Assembly: GCF_015767275.1 (NCBI RefSeq)
Contig: NZ_JADWMY010000001.1
Coordinates: 620,001-684,000, forward strand
DNA from: Herbaspirillum sp. AP02
GTDB taxonomy: Bacteria > Pseudomonadota > Gammaproteobacteria > Burkholderiales > Burkholderiaceae_D
Length of the DNA: 64,000 nucleotides
Reading direction: 5' to 3'
Within the stretch, counting starts at the first letter, position 1, and the number at the start of each line of letters is the position of its first letter. Positions 33,403 to 41,535 of this stretch are shown here, piece by piece. Position numbers and translations under genes: made by a program. The notes under the pieces were generated by a model. It saw nothing but the letters and a program-made list of their open reading frames with translations. It made no database searches and was not told the origin of the DNA.

Positions 33403-35376
33403 ATGTCGACGCGCAAGAGCAACAACAAGCACGGTAACCAGGCCCAGGCCGCCGCCAAGTCCAATCTGCAAGACCTGCTGGATGTCCGTAAATGCCTGGA
33501 TCTCCTGGACAATCGCAAGGTCGATGAAGCCAAGGCGCTCTGCAGTGCGGTCCTGGCACGCGTTCCCGACCTGGTGTTTGCCAATCATGCGCGCGGGCTT
33601 ATCGCCATGCAGGAAGGCCTTAACAAGGAAGCTGAACTGTACTTGCGCAAGGCCATTGCGGCTGACCCGGACAATGCCGAATACCTGAGCAATCTGGCCG
33701 CCGCGGTGCTGGCACAGGATCGGATCGACGACGCCATCGCCCTCTATGAGCGCGCAATCTCGGTCGACAAGGAAAGCAGGACGGCCCGCGTCGGCCTGGC
33801 CAACGCCCTGCACGAGAAAAACGATCCGGAAGCCTCGATTGCCTATTTCGAAGACGCCGCCAGACGTGAGCCCGAGGCAGCCGGCCCGCTCTCCCACCTT
33901 GGTCGCGCCCTGGTCGAGGCACGCCGTTATGACGAGGCAGTGGCCACCATTCTCAAGTCGCTGGAACTGCAGATCAGCTTTGCGCCCTCGCACACGGCGC
34001 TCGGAGAGGCCTTCCACGCCATGGAGATGTACAAGGAAGCGCTGGAGTCGCATAAAACGGCCATCCTGCTGGACCCCGAAGACACCTACGCGCACTACAA
34101 GATTGCTGATACGTATTTGAAACTGCACAAGATTACAGAAGCCCATGAGCATCTCCAGCGTGTCATCGACATCGCGCCAAAGGATCCCAACAGCTATCTC
34201 AAGCTGGGTGCCAGCTACTTCTCCGCCGAAGATCGCTTCGACGATGCCATGCGCATGTTCAACAAGGCGCTGGAACTGAACCCCAAACAGGCCCTGACTT
34301 ACAACAACATCGGCGCCATCAAGCACGATCATGGCGACACGCATGAGGCCGTGGAAATCTTCCGCAAGGCGCTCGAATTGCGCCCCAACTACTCCACCGC
34401 CAAACATAACCTGGCCTTGAGCTTGCTGCTGCATGGCGATCTCAAGGAAGGCTGGGAGTGTCATGAGAGTCGCCTGGAAACCCGCGAGCGCGCCTATGTC
34501 TACAAGCTCATCCACAAACTGTTCGAGATCATTCCCAAGTGGGATGGCAAGAGTTCACTGGAAGGCAAATTCGTGCTGCTGATGCACGAACAGGGCTTCG
34601 GCGACAGCATCCAATTCCTGCGCTATGCGCGCCTGGTCATGGACCGCGGCGCGCGGGTAGCGGTACACGTGAAGAATCCGCTGTATCGGCTGTTCCAGTC
34701 ATTTACTCCTGAAGTCACCCTGATCCGGGAAAGCGACCCGCTGCCGCCCTGCGACTGCGCATACGTGATGATGAGTCTGCCCTATGCACTGGGCACTGAT
34801 ACCGTGGAGGACATCCCTTCCTTCCCGAGCTACCTGGCGGCCGATCCGCTGCTGGCAGAAGACTGGCGCCAGAAAATTGCCGCCCTGACAACATCGGAGC
34901 AACATCTGCGGGTGGGTGTGGTGTGGGGCGGCAATCCGGAGCACGGCAACGATCGGCACCGTTCGATTCCCCTGGAGACCTTCAAGCAATTGTTCGGACT
35001 TCCGAAGATCGAGTTCTACTCCTTGCAAAAGGGCAAGCCACTGGAAGACCTGAAAAACCTGCCTGAGGACCGGACTGCGCACAATCTGGGCGACCAGTGT
35101 GCAGACTTTGCCGATACCGCCGCTGCCATCCACAACCTGGATCTGGTCATCAGCGTGGACACATCGGTGGTGCACCTGGCCGGTGCCATGGGCCATCCCA
35201 CCTGGGTACTGCTGCCGCACATCCCCGACTGGCGCTGGCTGCAAGACCGCGACGACTCGCCCTGGTACCCGAGCATGCGCCTGTTCCGCCAACCGACCTT
35301 CAGCGACTGGGACTCAGTGATGAAGCGCGTCGCCGAGGAATTAATCAGATTGCAACAAAAAAAGACGCAGCAATAG
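33403..35376 (+). CDS. TPR-repeat glycosyltransferase, candidate flagellin glycosyltransferase (FlmG-like architecture)
   Basis: 657 residues from ATG 33403 (AAGAGGA at 33387-33393). About nine tetratricopeptide repeats cover residues 56-340. The C-terminal 270 residues (387-657) form a GT-B type domain of the heptosyltransferase/GT9-GT41 kind, with H-E-Q-G-F-G-D-S (395-402), V-V-W-G-G-N (506-511) and D586-T-S-V-V-H-L-A-G-A-M-G. There is no signal peptide, so it is cytoplasmic. The TPR plus GT layout equals that of FlmG of Caulobacter, which binds flagellin through its TPRs and glycosylates it. The next gene is flagellin fliC, after a terminator. The substrate is inferred only from this. Confidence 0.85.
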   Translation: MSTRKSNNKHGNQAQAAAKSNLQDLLDVRKCLDLLDNRKVDEAKALCSAVLARVPDLVFANHARGLIAMQEGLNKEAELYLRKAIAADPDNAEYLSNLAAAVLAQDRIDDAIALYERAISVDKESRTARVGLANALHEKNDPEASIAYFEDAARREPEAAGPLSHLGRALVEARRYDEAVATILKSLELQISFAPSHTALGEAFHAMEMYKEALESHKTAILLDPEDTYAHYKIADTYLKLHKITEAHEHLQRVIDIAPKDPNSYLKLGASYFSAEDRFDDAMRMFNKALELNPKQALTYNNIGAIKHDHGDTHEAVEIFRKALELRPNYSTAKHNLALSLLLHGDLKEGWECHESRLETRERAYVYKLIHKLFEIIPKWDGKSSLEGKFVLLMHEQGFGDSIQFLRYARLVMDRGARVAVHVKNPLYRLFQSFTPEVTLIRESDPLPPCDCAYVMMSLPYALGTDTVEDIPSFPSYLAADPLLAEDWRQKIAALTTSEQHLRVGVVWGGNPEHGNDRHRSIPLETFKQLFGLPKIEFYSLQKGKPLEDLKNLPEDRTAHNLGDQCADFADTAAAIHNLDLVISVDTSVVHLAGAMGHPTWVLLPHIPDWRWLQDRDDSPWYPSMRLFRQPTFSDWDSVMKRVAEELIRLQQKKTQQ

Positions 35377-35402
35377 GCGTTCGTCCACGCGCACCTCTCT
35401 CC

Positions 35403-35430
35403 AAAGCCGCTCACACCAAGCGGCTTTTTT
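35403..35430 (+). terminator. Rho-independent terminator after the TPR-glycosyltransferase gene
   Basis: A 9-bp stem (AAAGCCGCT 35403-35411 with AGCGGCTTT 35419-35427), 7-base loop, and TTTTTT. Confidence 0.88.
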
Positions 35431-35469
35431 CATTGGGACGAAAATTTCTCGGTTTCAACAAAATTTCGC

Positions 35470-35496
35470 TAAAGTTTTCCTGATCGGCGTCGAAAA
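35470..35496 (+). promoter_or_regulatory. Candidate upstream sigma-28 promoter of fliC
   Basis: TAAAGTTT (35470-35477, exact consensus -35), 11-base spacer, GTCGAAAA (35489-35496, 6 of 8 to GCCGATAA). Weaker -10 than the downstream copy. Confidence 0.45.
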
Positions 35497-35571
35497 AGGA
35501 TTTGCTTGCAGTTTCAAAGCACGCAGTTTTAGTTCGGAAAGCCTTGAAAGAGATTTTTTTCGCGAAAGCCC

Positions 35572-35598
35572 TAAACTTTTTCCAAGACTGCCCGATAA
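35572..35598 (+). promoter_or_regulatory. Sigma-28 (FliA) promoter of fliC
   Basis: TAAACTTT (35572-35579), 11-base spacer, CCCGATAA (35591-35598). Each hexamer-octamer differs from TAAAGTTT and GCCGATAA by one base, and spacing is exact. Confidence 0.85.
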
Positions 35599-35698
35599 AG
35601 CAATCAACAGAGGTTGAAACGCCTGGGGCTCATGGGTAGAAGACCAAAGTTAAGCACTGAAACTCGGATCATCGGTCTCAAATCTTAGGAGAATTAAC

Positions 35699-36787
35699 AT
35701 GGCATCAGTCATCAATACCAACATTCCGTCGCTGAACACGCAACGAAATCTGAATTCGTCGCAGGCGTCGCTGAACACCTCGATCCAACGTCTGTCGTCC
35801 GGCCTGCGCGTCAACAGCGCAAAGGACGACGCCGCCGGCCTGGCCATCGCCGACCGCATGAACTCCCAGATCAAGGGTCTGGCAGTTGCACAACGTAACG
35901 CCAACGACGGCATCTCGATGGCTCAGACCGCTGAAGGCGCTCTGTCCACCGTGACCGACAACCTGCAGCGTATGCGTGAACTGGCTGTTCAGGCTGCCAA
36001 CGGCACCAACAGCGCACAAGACCGCAAGACCCTGAACGACGAATACAAGCAACTGTCCAGCGAAGTCTTCCGCGTGCTGAACGGCACCAGCTTCAACGGT
36101 CAGAACCTGTTCACCGGCGCCGGTCAAGGCGCATCGGCTGGCGTCGGCTCCAGCTCGGCCAACGTTTCGGCTTCCCTGACCCTGTCGTTCCAGGTCGGCG
36201 CCAACGTCCAGGACAACAAGCTGAACGATCAGATCACCATCACCCTGGATGACCTGTCGAACAACAAGACCGTCGCCGACGTCATCGGTACCAGCGCCAA
36301 GGGCCTGATCGGTCTCGGCGACACCTCCGGCGTGAGCACTGCTCAAACCACCTACACCTCGGCCAAGGCCAAGCTGGACAACCTGTTCGCTACCGGCTCG
36401 ACCCTGAGCGCCAGCGCCCTGGCATCTTCCGCAGTGACCCTGCAGAAGGCCGTGGACAGCGCCAAACTGTCCCTGGACAAGGCTGTTGCCGCTCCGTCGG
36501 CACAAAGCGATGCACAGAAGGCAATCACCAACCTGGACAAGGCCATCAGCCTGATCTCGTCCAAGCGTGCAGAATTCGGTGCCGTTCAGAACCGCTTCAG
36601 CGCCGTCATCAGCAACCTGCAAGTGTCGAGCGAGAACATCACCGCGTCCCGCAGCCGTATCATGGACACCGACTACGCTGCAGAAACTGCAAACCTGACC
36701 CGTGCGCAGATCCTGCAACAGGCTGGTAACGCGATGCTGTCGCAGGCCAACTCGGCACCGCAGCAAGTCCTGTCGCTGTTGAAATAA
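35699..36787 (+). CDS. fliC: Flagellin
   Basis: 362 residues. Conserved D0/D1 regions at both ends (M-A-S-V-I-N-T-N at the start; N-L-T-R-A-Q-I-L-Q-Q-A-G and Q-V-L-S-L-L-K at the end) surround a short variable region (about 140-270). L89-Q-R-M-R-E-L95 matches the TLR5 contact site, and residues 30-51 are the flg22 equivalent. The central part is rich in Ser/Thr, possible O-glycosylation sites for the neighbouring TPR-glycosyltransferase. Exported by the flagellar apparatus with FliS as chaperone. Driven by a sigma-28 promoter; only one flagellin gene is in the window. Confidence 0.98.
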   Translation: MASVINTNIPSLNTQRNLNSSQASLNTSIQRLSSGLRVNSAKDDAAGLAIADRMNSQIKGLAVAQRNANDGISMAQTAEGALSTVTDNLQRMRELAVQAANGTNSAQDRKTLNDEYKQLSSEVFRVLNGTSFNGQNLFTGAGQGASAGVGSSSANVSASLTLSFQVGANVQDNKLNDQITITLDDLSNNKTVADVIGTSAKGLIGLGDTSGVSTAQTTYTSAKAKLDNLFATGSTLSASALASSAVTLQKAVDSAKLSLDKAVAAPSAQSDAQKAITNLDKAISLISSKRAEFGAVQNRFSAVISNLQVSSENITASRSRIMDTDYAAETANLTRAQILQQAGNAMLSQANSAPQQVLSLLK

Positions 36788-36808
36788 GCCTGATAGCTAG
36801 GTAGGATG

Positions 36809-36841
36809 ACGTGCGGAGGATAGGCCTTATTCTCCGCACGT
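36809..36841 (+). terminator. Strong hairpin between fliC and flaG (terminator or 3' stabiliser)
   Basis: A perfect 10-bp stem ACGTGCGGAG (36809-36818) with CTCCGCACGT (36832-36841), 13-base loop, followed by TCCTTTAA. The T-run is imperfect, so read-through into flaG is likely. Confidence 0.6.
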
Positions 36842-36865
36842 TCCTTTAAGGAAGGGAGTAGTAAC

Positions 36866-37225
36866 ATGTCGATTGCCCCACTTAATATCACAGCTGCTGG
36901 CGATTCCGGTACGGCGTATGCCTTGCCGCAAAGCGCTGTCAAGCCAGATCCCGTGGTATCGACCGTTGCCCCGGCAGCGACTTCGGAAGCACGGCGTGCG
37001 ACGGAAAGCGATGTCAACGATGCCGTCAGCAAACTCAATGACTTCGCGAAGACCAGCGCCTCGGCACTGAATTTCTCCAAGGACGAAGAGACTGGCCGCA
37101 CCATCGTCAAAGTCGTGGATACCGCGACCGACACCGTGATTCGCCAGATTCCCAGTGAAGAAGCGATCTCCATCGCCAAGTCCATCGACAAGATGCAAGG
37201 CCTGTTGATCAACCACAAGGTCTGA
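36866..37225 (+). CDS. flaG: FlaG family protein
   Basis: 119 residues. The C-terminal half carries the FlaG motif: A-L-N-F-S-K-D-E-E-T-G-R-T-I-V-K-V-V-D, then V-I-R-Q-I-P-S-E-E-A. FlaG is linked to filament length control in other bacteria but its mechanism is unclear. GGAAGGGAG before the ATG is a strong ribosome-binding site. It lies between fliC and fliD, its usual place. Confidence 0.92.
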   Translation: MSIAPLNITAAGDSGTAYALPQSAVKPDPVVSTVAPAATSEARRATESDVNDAVSKLNDFAKTSASALNFSKDEETGRTIVKVVDTATDTVIRQIPSEEAISIAKSIDKMQGLLINHKV

Positions 37226-37455
37226 ATTGAACTTGAGTCTGGTACGAACTGCAGTGGCTCGAAAGACCGCGTGCGCCCATGTTCACTCATGGCGCATGAC
37301 GGGTTCGGCTACCCCAGTTCATAATGGATTCGCATAACACCCGCACAGCGTCCCTCCTGCACCGACGCCGTACTTGAGAGCCACTCTCCTCTTGACCGCG
37401 CGCGCAGCTCCCCCCTAAAGCGCTGTGCCTTACGCAAAGATTCAGGAGTTGAACC

Positions 37456-39525
37456 ATGGCCACTTCCACCGGCACTATCTCCACCTCGGCAGGTCCACTT
37501 GACGTCGCGACCCTGGTCAGCCAGTTGATCTCCGCGGAGAGCCAATCCCAGCTGACTCCGCTGACCACCCAGGCCAGCAGCTACAACACCCTGATCTCCG
37601 CGTACGGCAGCCTCAAGAGCGCGCTATCGACTTATCAGTCGGCCATCAAGGGCATGAGTGCAGCCAGCTTCAGCTCCCAGAAAAGCAGTGTCAGCAACGC
37701 CGGCACCGGCAGCAGTCTGACCACCGATCCGTTCACCGCCGACATCAACAGCGACGACTCGACCAAGATCCTGGCGCAGAAGATCAAGTCCGAGGGCGTC
37801 GCCAGCGGCACCACCTTCAGCGCCGGAGACTCGCTGGCCATCAAGATCGGTACCAACTCGCCCACGTTCATCACGCTCAAGGCAAACTCCACCCTGGCAG
37901 GTGTGCGCGACGCCATCAATGCCTCCAAGGCGGGGGTAAGCGCATCCATCGTCACCGATGGCAGCGGTGATCACCTGGTGCTGGAATCAAACACCGGCGG
38001 CACCGCCAATACCATCAAGGTCACGGCCAACAACAGCCTGTCCCGCTTCGCCTACGATCCATCGAGTTCAACACCCAGCACCACGACCCAGATCCAGGCG
38101 CCGCGCGATGCCACCAAGGCCGCCTCGGGCACCTATTCGGTCGGCGTGACGCAACTGGCGCAGACCGCCAAGCTAAGCTCGGCCAGCATTACCCCGGGCA
38201 GCACCTTCGAAAACGGCTTGCTGGCGATCAAGACCGGCACCGGTTCGACCACCATCATCAAGCCAACCACCAACAGCCTGGCAGGCGTGCGCGATGCCAT
38301 CAACAGCAGCGATGCCGGCGTGAATGCCACCATCGTCAGCGACGGCACCAACGATCACCTGGTACTCACCGCCAAGGACAGCGGTGCCACCAATACCATC
38401 AAGGTCACCGGCACGTCGGACTTTGCAGTATTCAATTCGGACCCGAGCGGTACGGTCACCACCCCCAATGTCGGCAACAGCCAGCTCTTTACCACCGGCT
38501 CGCTGAACCTGAAAGTGGGTGACAGCACCATCGCCATCAACCCGACGGCCAATGGCAGCGGCGACATCGACCTGACTCAGGTCATGACCGCGATCAATGG
38601 CGCGGCCGCTGGCGTGACCGCCTCGATCACCAACGATGGCACCAATAGCCGCCTGGTGCTGACACCCAACGCCGCGAACGCCACGGCTGCCATCTCCCTC
38701 GCCGGTAGCGGGGATTATTCGGGCCTCACCGCCAGCGGCATGGGCCAGTTGCTCAAGGCGCAGGACGCCAAACTGTCCATCGACGGCGTGACCGTCACCA
38801 GCCCCAGCAACAAGGTGGAAAACGTGATTTCAGGCGTAACCCTGAACCTCTCCAAGGTCACCACCTCGGCTGACGATTTCACACTCAATATCAGCAATGA
38901 CACCACCGGCCTGACCAGCGCGGCCAACACCTTCGTCTCTGCCTATAACACCCTGGCCAAGGCGATCGCCAGCATGACCGCGCAGACACCCTCGACCACG
39001 CTGGGCCAGGCCAACACCTCGGCGCCACTGGCCAGCGAATCGTCGGTCCAGACCATCATGACCCAGTTGCGCAACACCCTGTTCTCCTCGGTGGATGGTG
39101 GCAACGGCATCAACACGCTGTCCGACATCGGCATCGGGTTCCAGAAGGACGGCACGCTGGCACTGGACGCCACCAAGCTGTCGACCGCGGCCACCAACAA
39201 TTTCGCCGGCATCGCCAACCTGTTCGCCGGCACTGATCCGGATACCACCAACACCACCTCCTCCAAAAATGGTATCGTCACCAAGTTGACGACGCTGATG
39301 ACGAACCTGTTGAGTGACACCGGCATCATCGCCACCAAGACCAACGGCCTGCAAGCCAGCCTGAAGATCAACCAGGATCGCCAGACTGCAGTACAGAGCC
39401 GCTTGTCCAATCTGAAAGATGCCTACACCAACCAGTTCAACCAACTCAACATCACGCTGGCCAGCATGCAGTCCACGCAGAGCTACCTGACCCAGCAATT
39501 GGCCAGTCTGGCCAAGAGCAGTTGA
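37456..39525 (+). CDS. fliD: Flagellar filament capping protein FliD (HAP2), enlarged
   Basis: 689 residues, well above the 450-500 common in enteric bacteria. FliD N-terminus (S-T-G-T-I-S, L-D-V-A-T-L-V-S-Q-L) and C-terminal coiled-coil region (Q-S-R-L-S-N-L, Y-L-T-Q-Q-L-A) are conserved. The extra length is a central block of three flagellin-IN-like repeats at about residues 121-203, 251-331 and 347-427. The first two share a longer unit including L-A-G-V-R-D-A-I-N and N-T-I-K-V-T. FliD forms the distal cap that folds flagellin at the filament tip. AGGAG precedes the ATG. Confidence 0.96.
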   Translation: MATSTGTISTSAGPLDVATLVSQLISAESQSQLTPLTTQASSYNTLISAYGSLKSALSTYQSAIKGMSAASFSSQKSSVSNAGTGSSLTTDPFTADINSDDSTKILAQKIKSEGVASGTTFSAGDSLAIKIGTNSPTFITLKANSTLAGVRDAINASKAGVSASIVTDGSGDHLVLESNTGGTANTIKVTANNSLSRFAYDPSSSTPSTTTQIQAPRDATKAASGTYSVGVTQLAQTAKLSSASITPGSTFENGLLAIKTGTGSTTIIKPTTNSLAGVRDAINSSDAGVNATIVSDGTNDHLVLTAKDSGATNTIKVTGTSDFAVFNSDPSGTVTTPNVGNSQLFTTGSLNLKVGDSTIAINPTANGSGDIDLTQVMTAINGAAAGVTASITNDGTNSRLVLTPNAANATAAISLAGSGDYSGLTASGMGQLLKAQDAKLSIDGVTVTSPSNKVENVISGVTLNLSKVTTSADDFTLNISNDTTGLTSAANTFVSAYNTLAKAIASMTAQTPSTTLGQANTSAPLASESSVQTIMTQLRNTLFSSVDGGNGINTLSDIGIGFQKDGTLALDATKLSTAATNNFAGIANLFAGTDPDTTNTTSSKNGIVTKLTTLMTNLLSDTGIIATKTNGLQASLKINQDRQTAVQSRLSNLKDAYTNQFNQLNITLASMQSTQSYLTQQLASLAKSS

Positions 39526-39554
39526 GTCTGAATCCGCGAACATAGGAGAAAGTC

Positions 39555-40013
39555 ATGTTCGGAAGCATGAAACGCGGGGCCAACGCCTACGCCAATATCG
39601 GGGTGGAAACCGGCGTGGTCGCCGCCAGCCCGCACAAGCTCATCACCATGCTCTTCGATGGCGCACTGGTAGCTATTGCGCTGGCCAAGAAGTACATGGG
39701 CGAAGGCAATATCAAGGACAAGGGCGAGTCCATCACCAAGGCCATCCTGATCATCGACAATGGCCTGCGCGCGAGCCTGAACAAGGAAGTCGGCGGCGAA
39801 CTGGCATTGAACCTGGATGCGCTGTACGAGTACATGAGCCGCCGCCTGTTCGAAGCCAACACCAGCAACAATCCTGCCATTCTCGATGAGGTCCACCGGC
39901 TGCTGGATGAAATTCGTTCGGCGTGGGAACAGATCGGGCCCAACGCCGCACAGTCCACACCGCAGATGGCCATTGTTCCGGATCATTCCCAACCCAGCTT
40001 CGCAAAGGCCTGA
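39555..40013 (+). CDS. fliS: Flagellin export chaperone FliS
   Basis: 152 residues, helical. The FliS N-terminus Y-A-N-I-G-V-E-T-G-V-V-A-A-S-P-H-K-L-I-T-M-L-F is conserved in pattern (Y then a P-H-K-L-I-x-M-L-F/Y segment). It binds the flagellin C-terminus in the cytoplasm and prevents premature polymerisation. Located 29 bases after fliD and 5 bases before fliT, an operon. Confidence 0.96.
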   Translation: MFGSMKRGANAYANIGVETGVVAASPHKLITMLFDGALVAIALAKKYMGEGNIKDKGESITKAILIIDNGLRASLNKEVGGELALNLDALYEYMSRRLFEANTSNNPAILDEVHRLLDEIRSAWEQIGPNAAQSTPQMAIVPDHSQPSFAKA

Positions 40014-40018
40014 CTGAT

Positions 40019-40348
40019 ATGAACGGTGACGAAGTCATCGCCATTTACGAGTCGATCTCCCAATTGACCGATGAAATGCTGGCTGCCGCGCGGGCAGCGG
40101 ACTGGGACCTGCTCGCCGCACTGGAAGCGCAATGTGGCAAGCATATCGCCAACCTGCGCAATTGCGAGGACCATGTGTCCCTTCCCGAGGCACTGCGTCA
40201 CCGCAAGGTCGACATCATCAAGAAAATCCTCGAAGACGATCGCCACATCCGCAATCTGACCGAGCCGGGATTGCGCAAGCTGTCGGCGCTCATCCAAAGC
40301 AACCAAACCGAACAGAAGCTGCTCAATACCTACGGCATGGGTAGTTGA
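40019..40348 (+). CDS. fliT: FliT-like flagellar export chaperone
   Basis: 109 residues from ATG 40019. Small helical protein; position directly after fliS, size, and the C-terminal L-L-N-T-Y-G segment common to beta-proteobacterial FliT proteins support the call. FliT binds the FliD cap protein and, in enterics, also FlhDC. Sequence conservation in this family is low, so the assignment leans on context. Confidence 0.8.
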   Translation: MNGDEVIAIYESISQLTDEMLAAARAADWDLLAALEAQCGKHIANLRNCEDHVSLPEALRHRKVDIIKKILEDDRHIRNLTEPGLRKLSALIQSNQTEQKLLNTYGMGS

Positions 40349-40350
40349 AC

Positions 40351-41535
40351 ATGCTGCCGCGGGCCGATATTGCCAGCGCCGTCCAGCCTGTCCACGCAGT
40401 TGACGCGGCCACCGCCGTTGTTTCGGTTGCCGATACCCGACAAGAAGCGTTCAGCCGGCTGGCCCAGATCGCCATCGGCCAGCAGATGTCCGGCCGCATC
40501 CTCTCGAACTTCAGCGACGGCACTTTCCTGGTACGCATTGCCAATACGGCAGCGCGCATGGTGTTGCCCAACAATGCCAAGGTCGGCGATTCACTGATCC
40601 TCACACTGGTCTCGAAGGACCCTCGCCCTACGTTTTCCGTCAACGAAGGCAGCATTCGCACCGACGAAGACAGTGCCGCTGTCGCGCTGAGCAATGCCGG
40701 CCGCGCCATGCAGAAGGACCTGAAGTCCCTGCAATTCGTCACTCGCGACGAAAGCGGTGCGGGCCAGATCGCCCAGAACGAGGAAGTCCCGGTCGACGCC
40801 AGGGCCAAGTCCCCGGGCCAGGGCGAATCTGGCCCCCCGTCCAGCACCACCACCACGCTCAGCAATGCCGGCCGCCTCATCGGCAGCCTGCTGCACGCCT
40901 CGCAGCAAGGCGACATGGCCGATCATGTCAGTGCCCCTGCCCCGTTGCTGGCCAAGCCCAATGTCCCCACCGAACAGATGGCCGGCGCACTCAAGGACGC
41001 CATCGCCTACAGCGGTGTGTTCTACGAATCGCACGTATCGGCCTGGGCAGCCGGCCAGCGCCCGGCTGAAGAATTGATGAAGGAACCCCAAGCCCAGGTG
41101 GCGGCGCAAAAAGGCGGCGACATCAATCTGCTCAGCCAGAGCGATCCGGCCCAGAACCAGCTTGGACAGTTGATCAATCTGCAACTCAACGCCCTCGAAC
41201 AGCAGCGGGTGGTCTGGCACGGGCAAGTCTGGCCAGGGCAGCAGATGGAGTGGGAGATCAGCCGGGAGCACGACCAGCCCTCTTCCGGTGCGCACAGCGA
41301 CGAGGAAGCGGCGCCCACCTGGCACAGCGTGGTGCGCTTCAACTTCGCCCAGCTGGGTAGCGTTTCCGCTTCGATCCGCCTGATCGGGCAGCAGATCCAC
41401 GTACAAGTCAAAGCCGACAACGAAGCTGCTGCGGCGGCCCTGCGTGGTCAAAGCAGCCTGTTTGCCAACGCCATGGCAGCCGCCGGCACCTCCCTCGACT
41501 CCCTGACCGTCAAGCATGCCGATGGAGAAACCTAA
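40351..41535 (+). CDS. Second FliK-like hook-length control protein
   Basis: 394 residues. The C-terminal domain (about 290-390) has the FliK pattern W-H-S-V-V-R-F-N-F-A-Q-L-G-S-V-S-A-S-I-R-L followed by V-Q-V-K-A-D-N-E. The N-terminal two thirds are Ala/Gln/Ser-rich and disordered-looking, as in FliK. ATG 40351 begins two bases after the fliT stop. Its end overlaps the FlhB-like gene. A regular fliK (48964-50256) also exists, so this is a paralogue whose partner is probably the small FlhB-like protein. Conserved in gene order in related beta-proteobacteria as far as I recall. Confidence 0.75.
   Translation: MLPRADIASAVQPVHAVDAATAVVSVADTRQEAFSRLAQIAIGQQMSGRILSNFSDGTFLVRIANTAARMVLPNNAKVGDSLILTLVSKDPRPTFSVNEGSIRTDEDSAAVALSNAGRAMQKDLKSLQFVTRDESGAGQIAQNEEVPVDARAKSPGQGESGPPSSTTTTLSNAGRLIGSLLHASQQGDMADHVSAPAPLLAKPNVPTEQMAGALKDAIAYSGVFYESHVSAWAAGQRPAEELMKEPQAQVAAQKGGDINLLSQSDPAQNQLGQLINLQLNALEQQRVVWHGQVWPGQQMEWEISREHDQPSSGAHSDEEAAPTWHSVVRFNFAQLGSVSASIRLIGQQIHVQVKADNEAAAAALRGQSSLFANAMAAAGTSLDSLTVKHADGET

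Larger units (their letters stand above)
35377..35698 (+). other. fliC upstream region
   Basis: 322 bases, AT-rich compared with its neighbours. It holds the terminator of the glycosyltransferase gene, two candidate sigma-28 promoters (35470-35496 and 35572-35598), a leader of about 90-100 bases and a TAGGAGA ribosome-binding site at 35686-35692. No gene. Confidence 0.8.

Noticed and set aside
37270-37295. Hairpin GCGCCCATG/CATGGCGC between flaG and fliD
   Set aside because: Imperfect with a bulge and no T-run; no role can be assigned.
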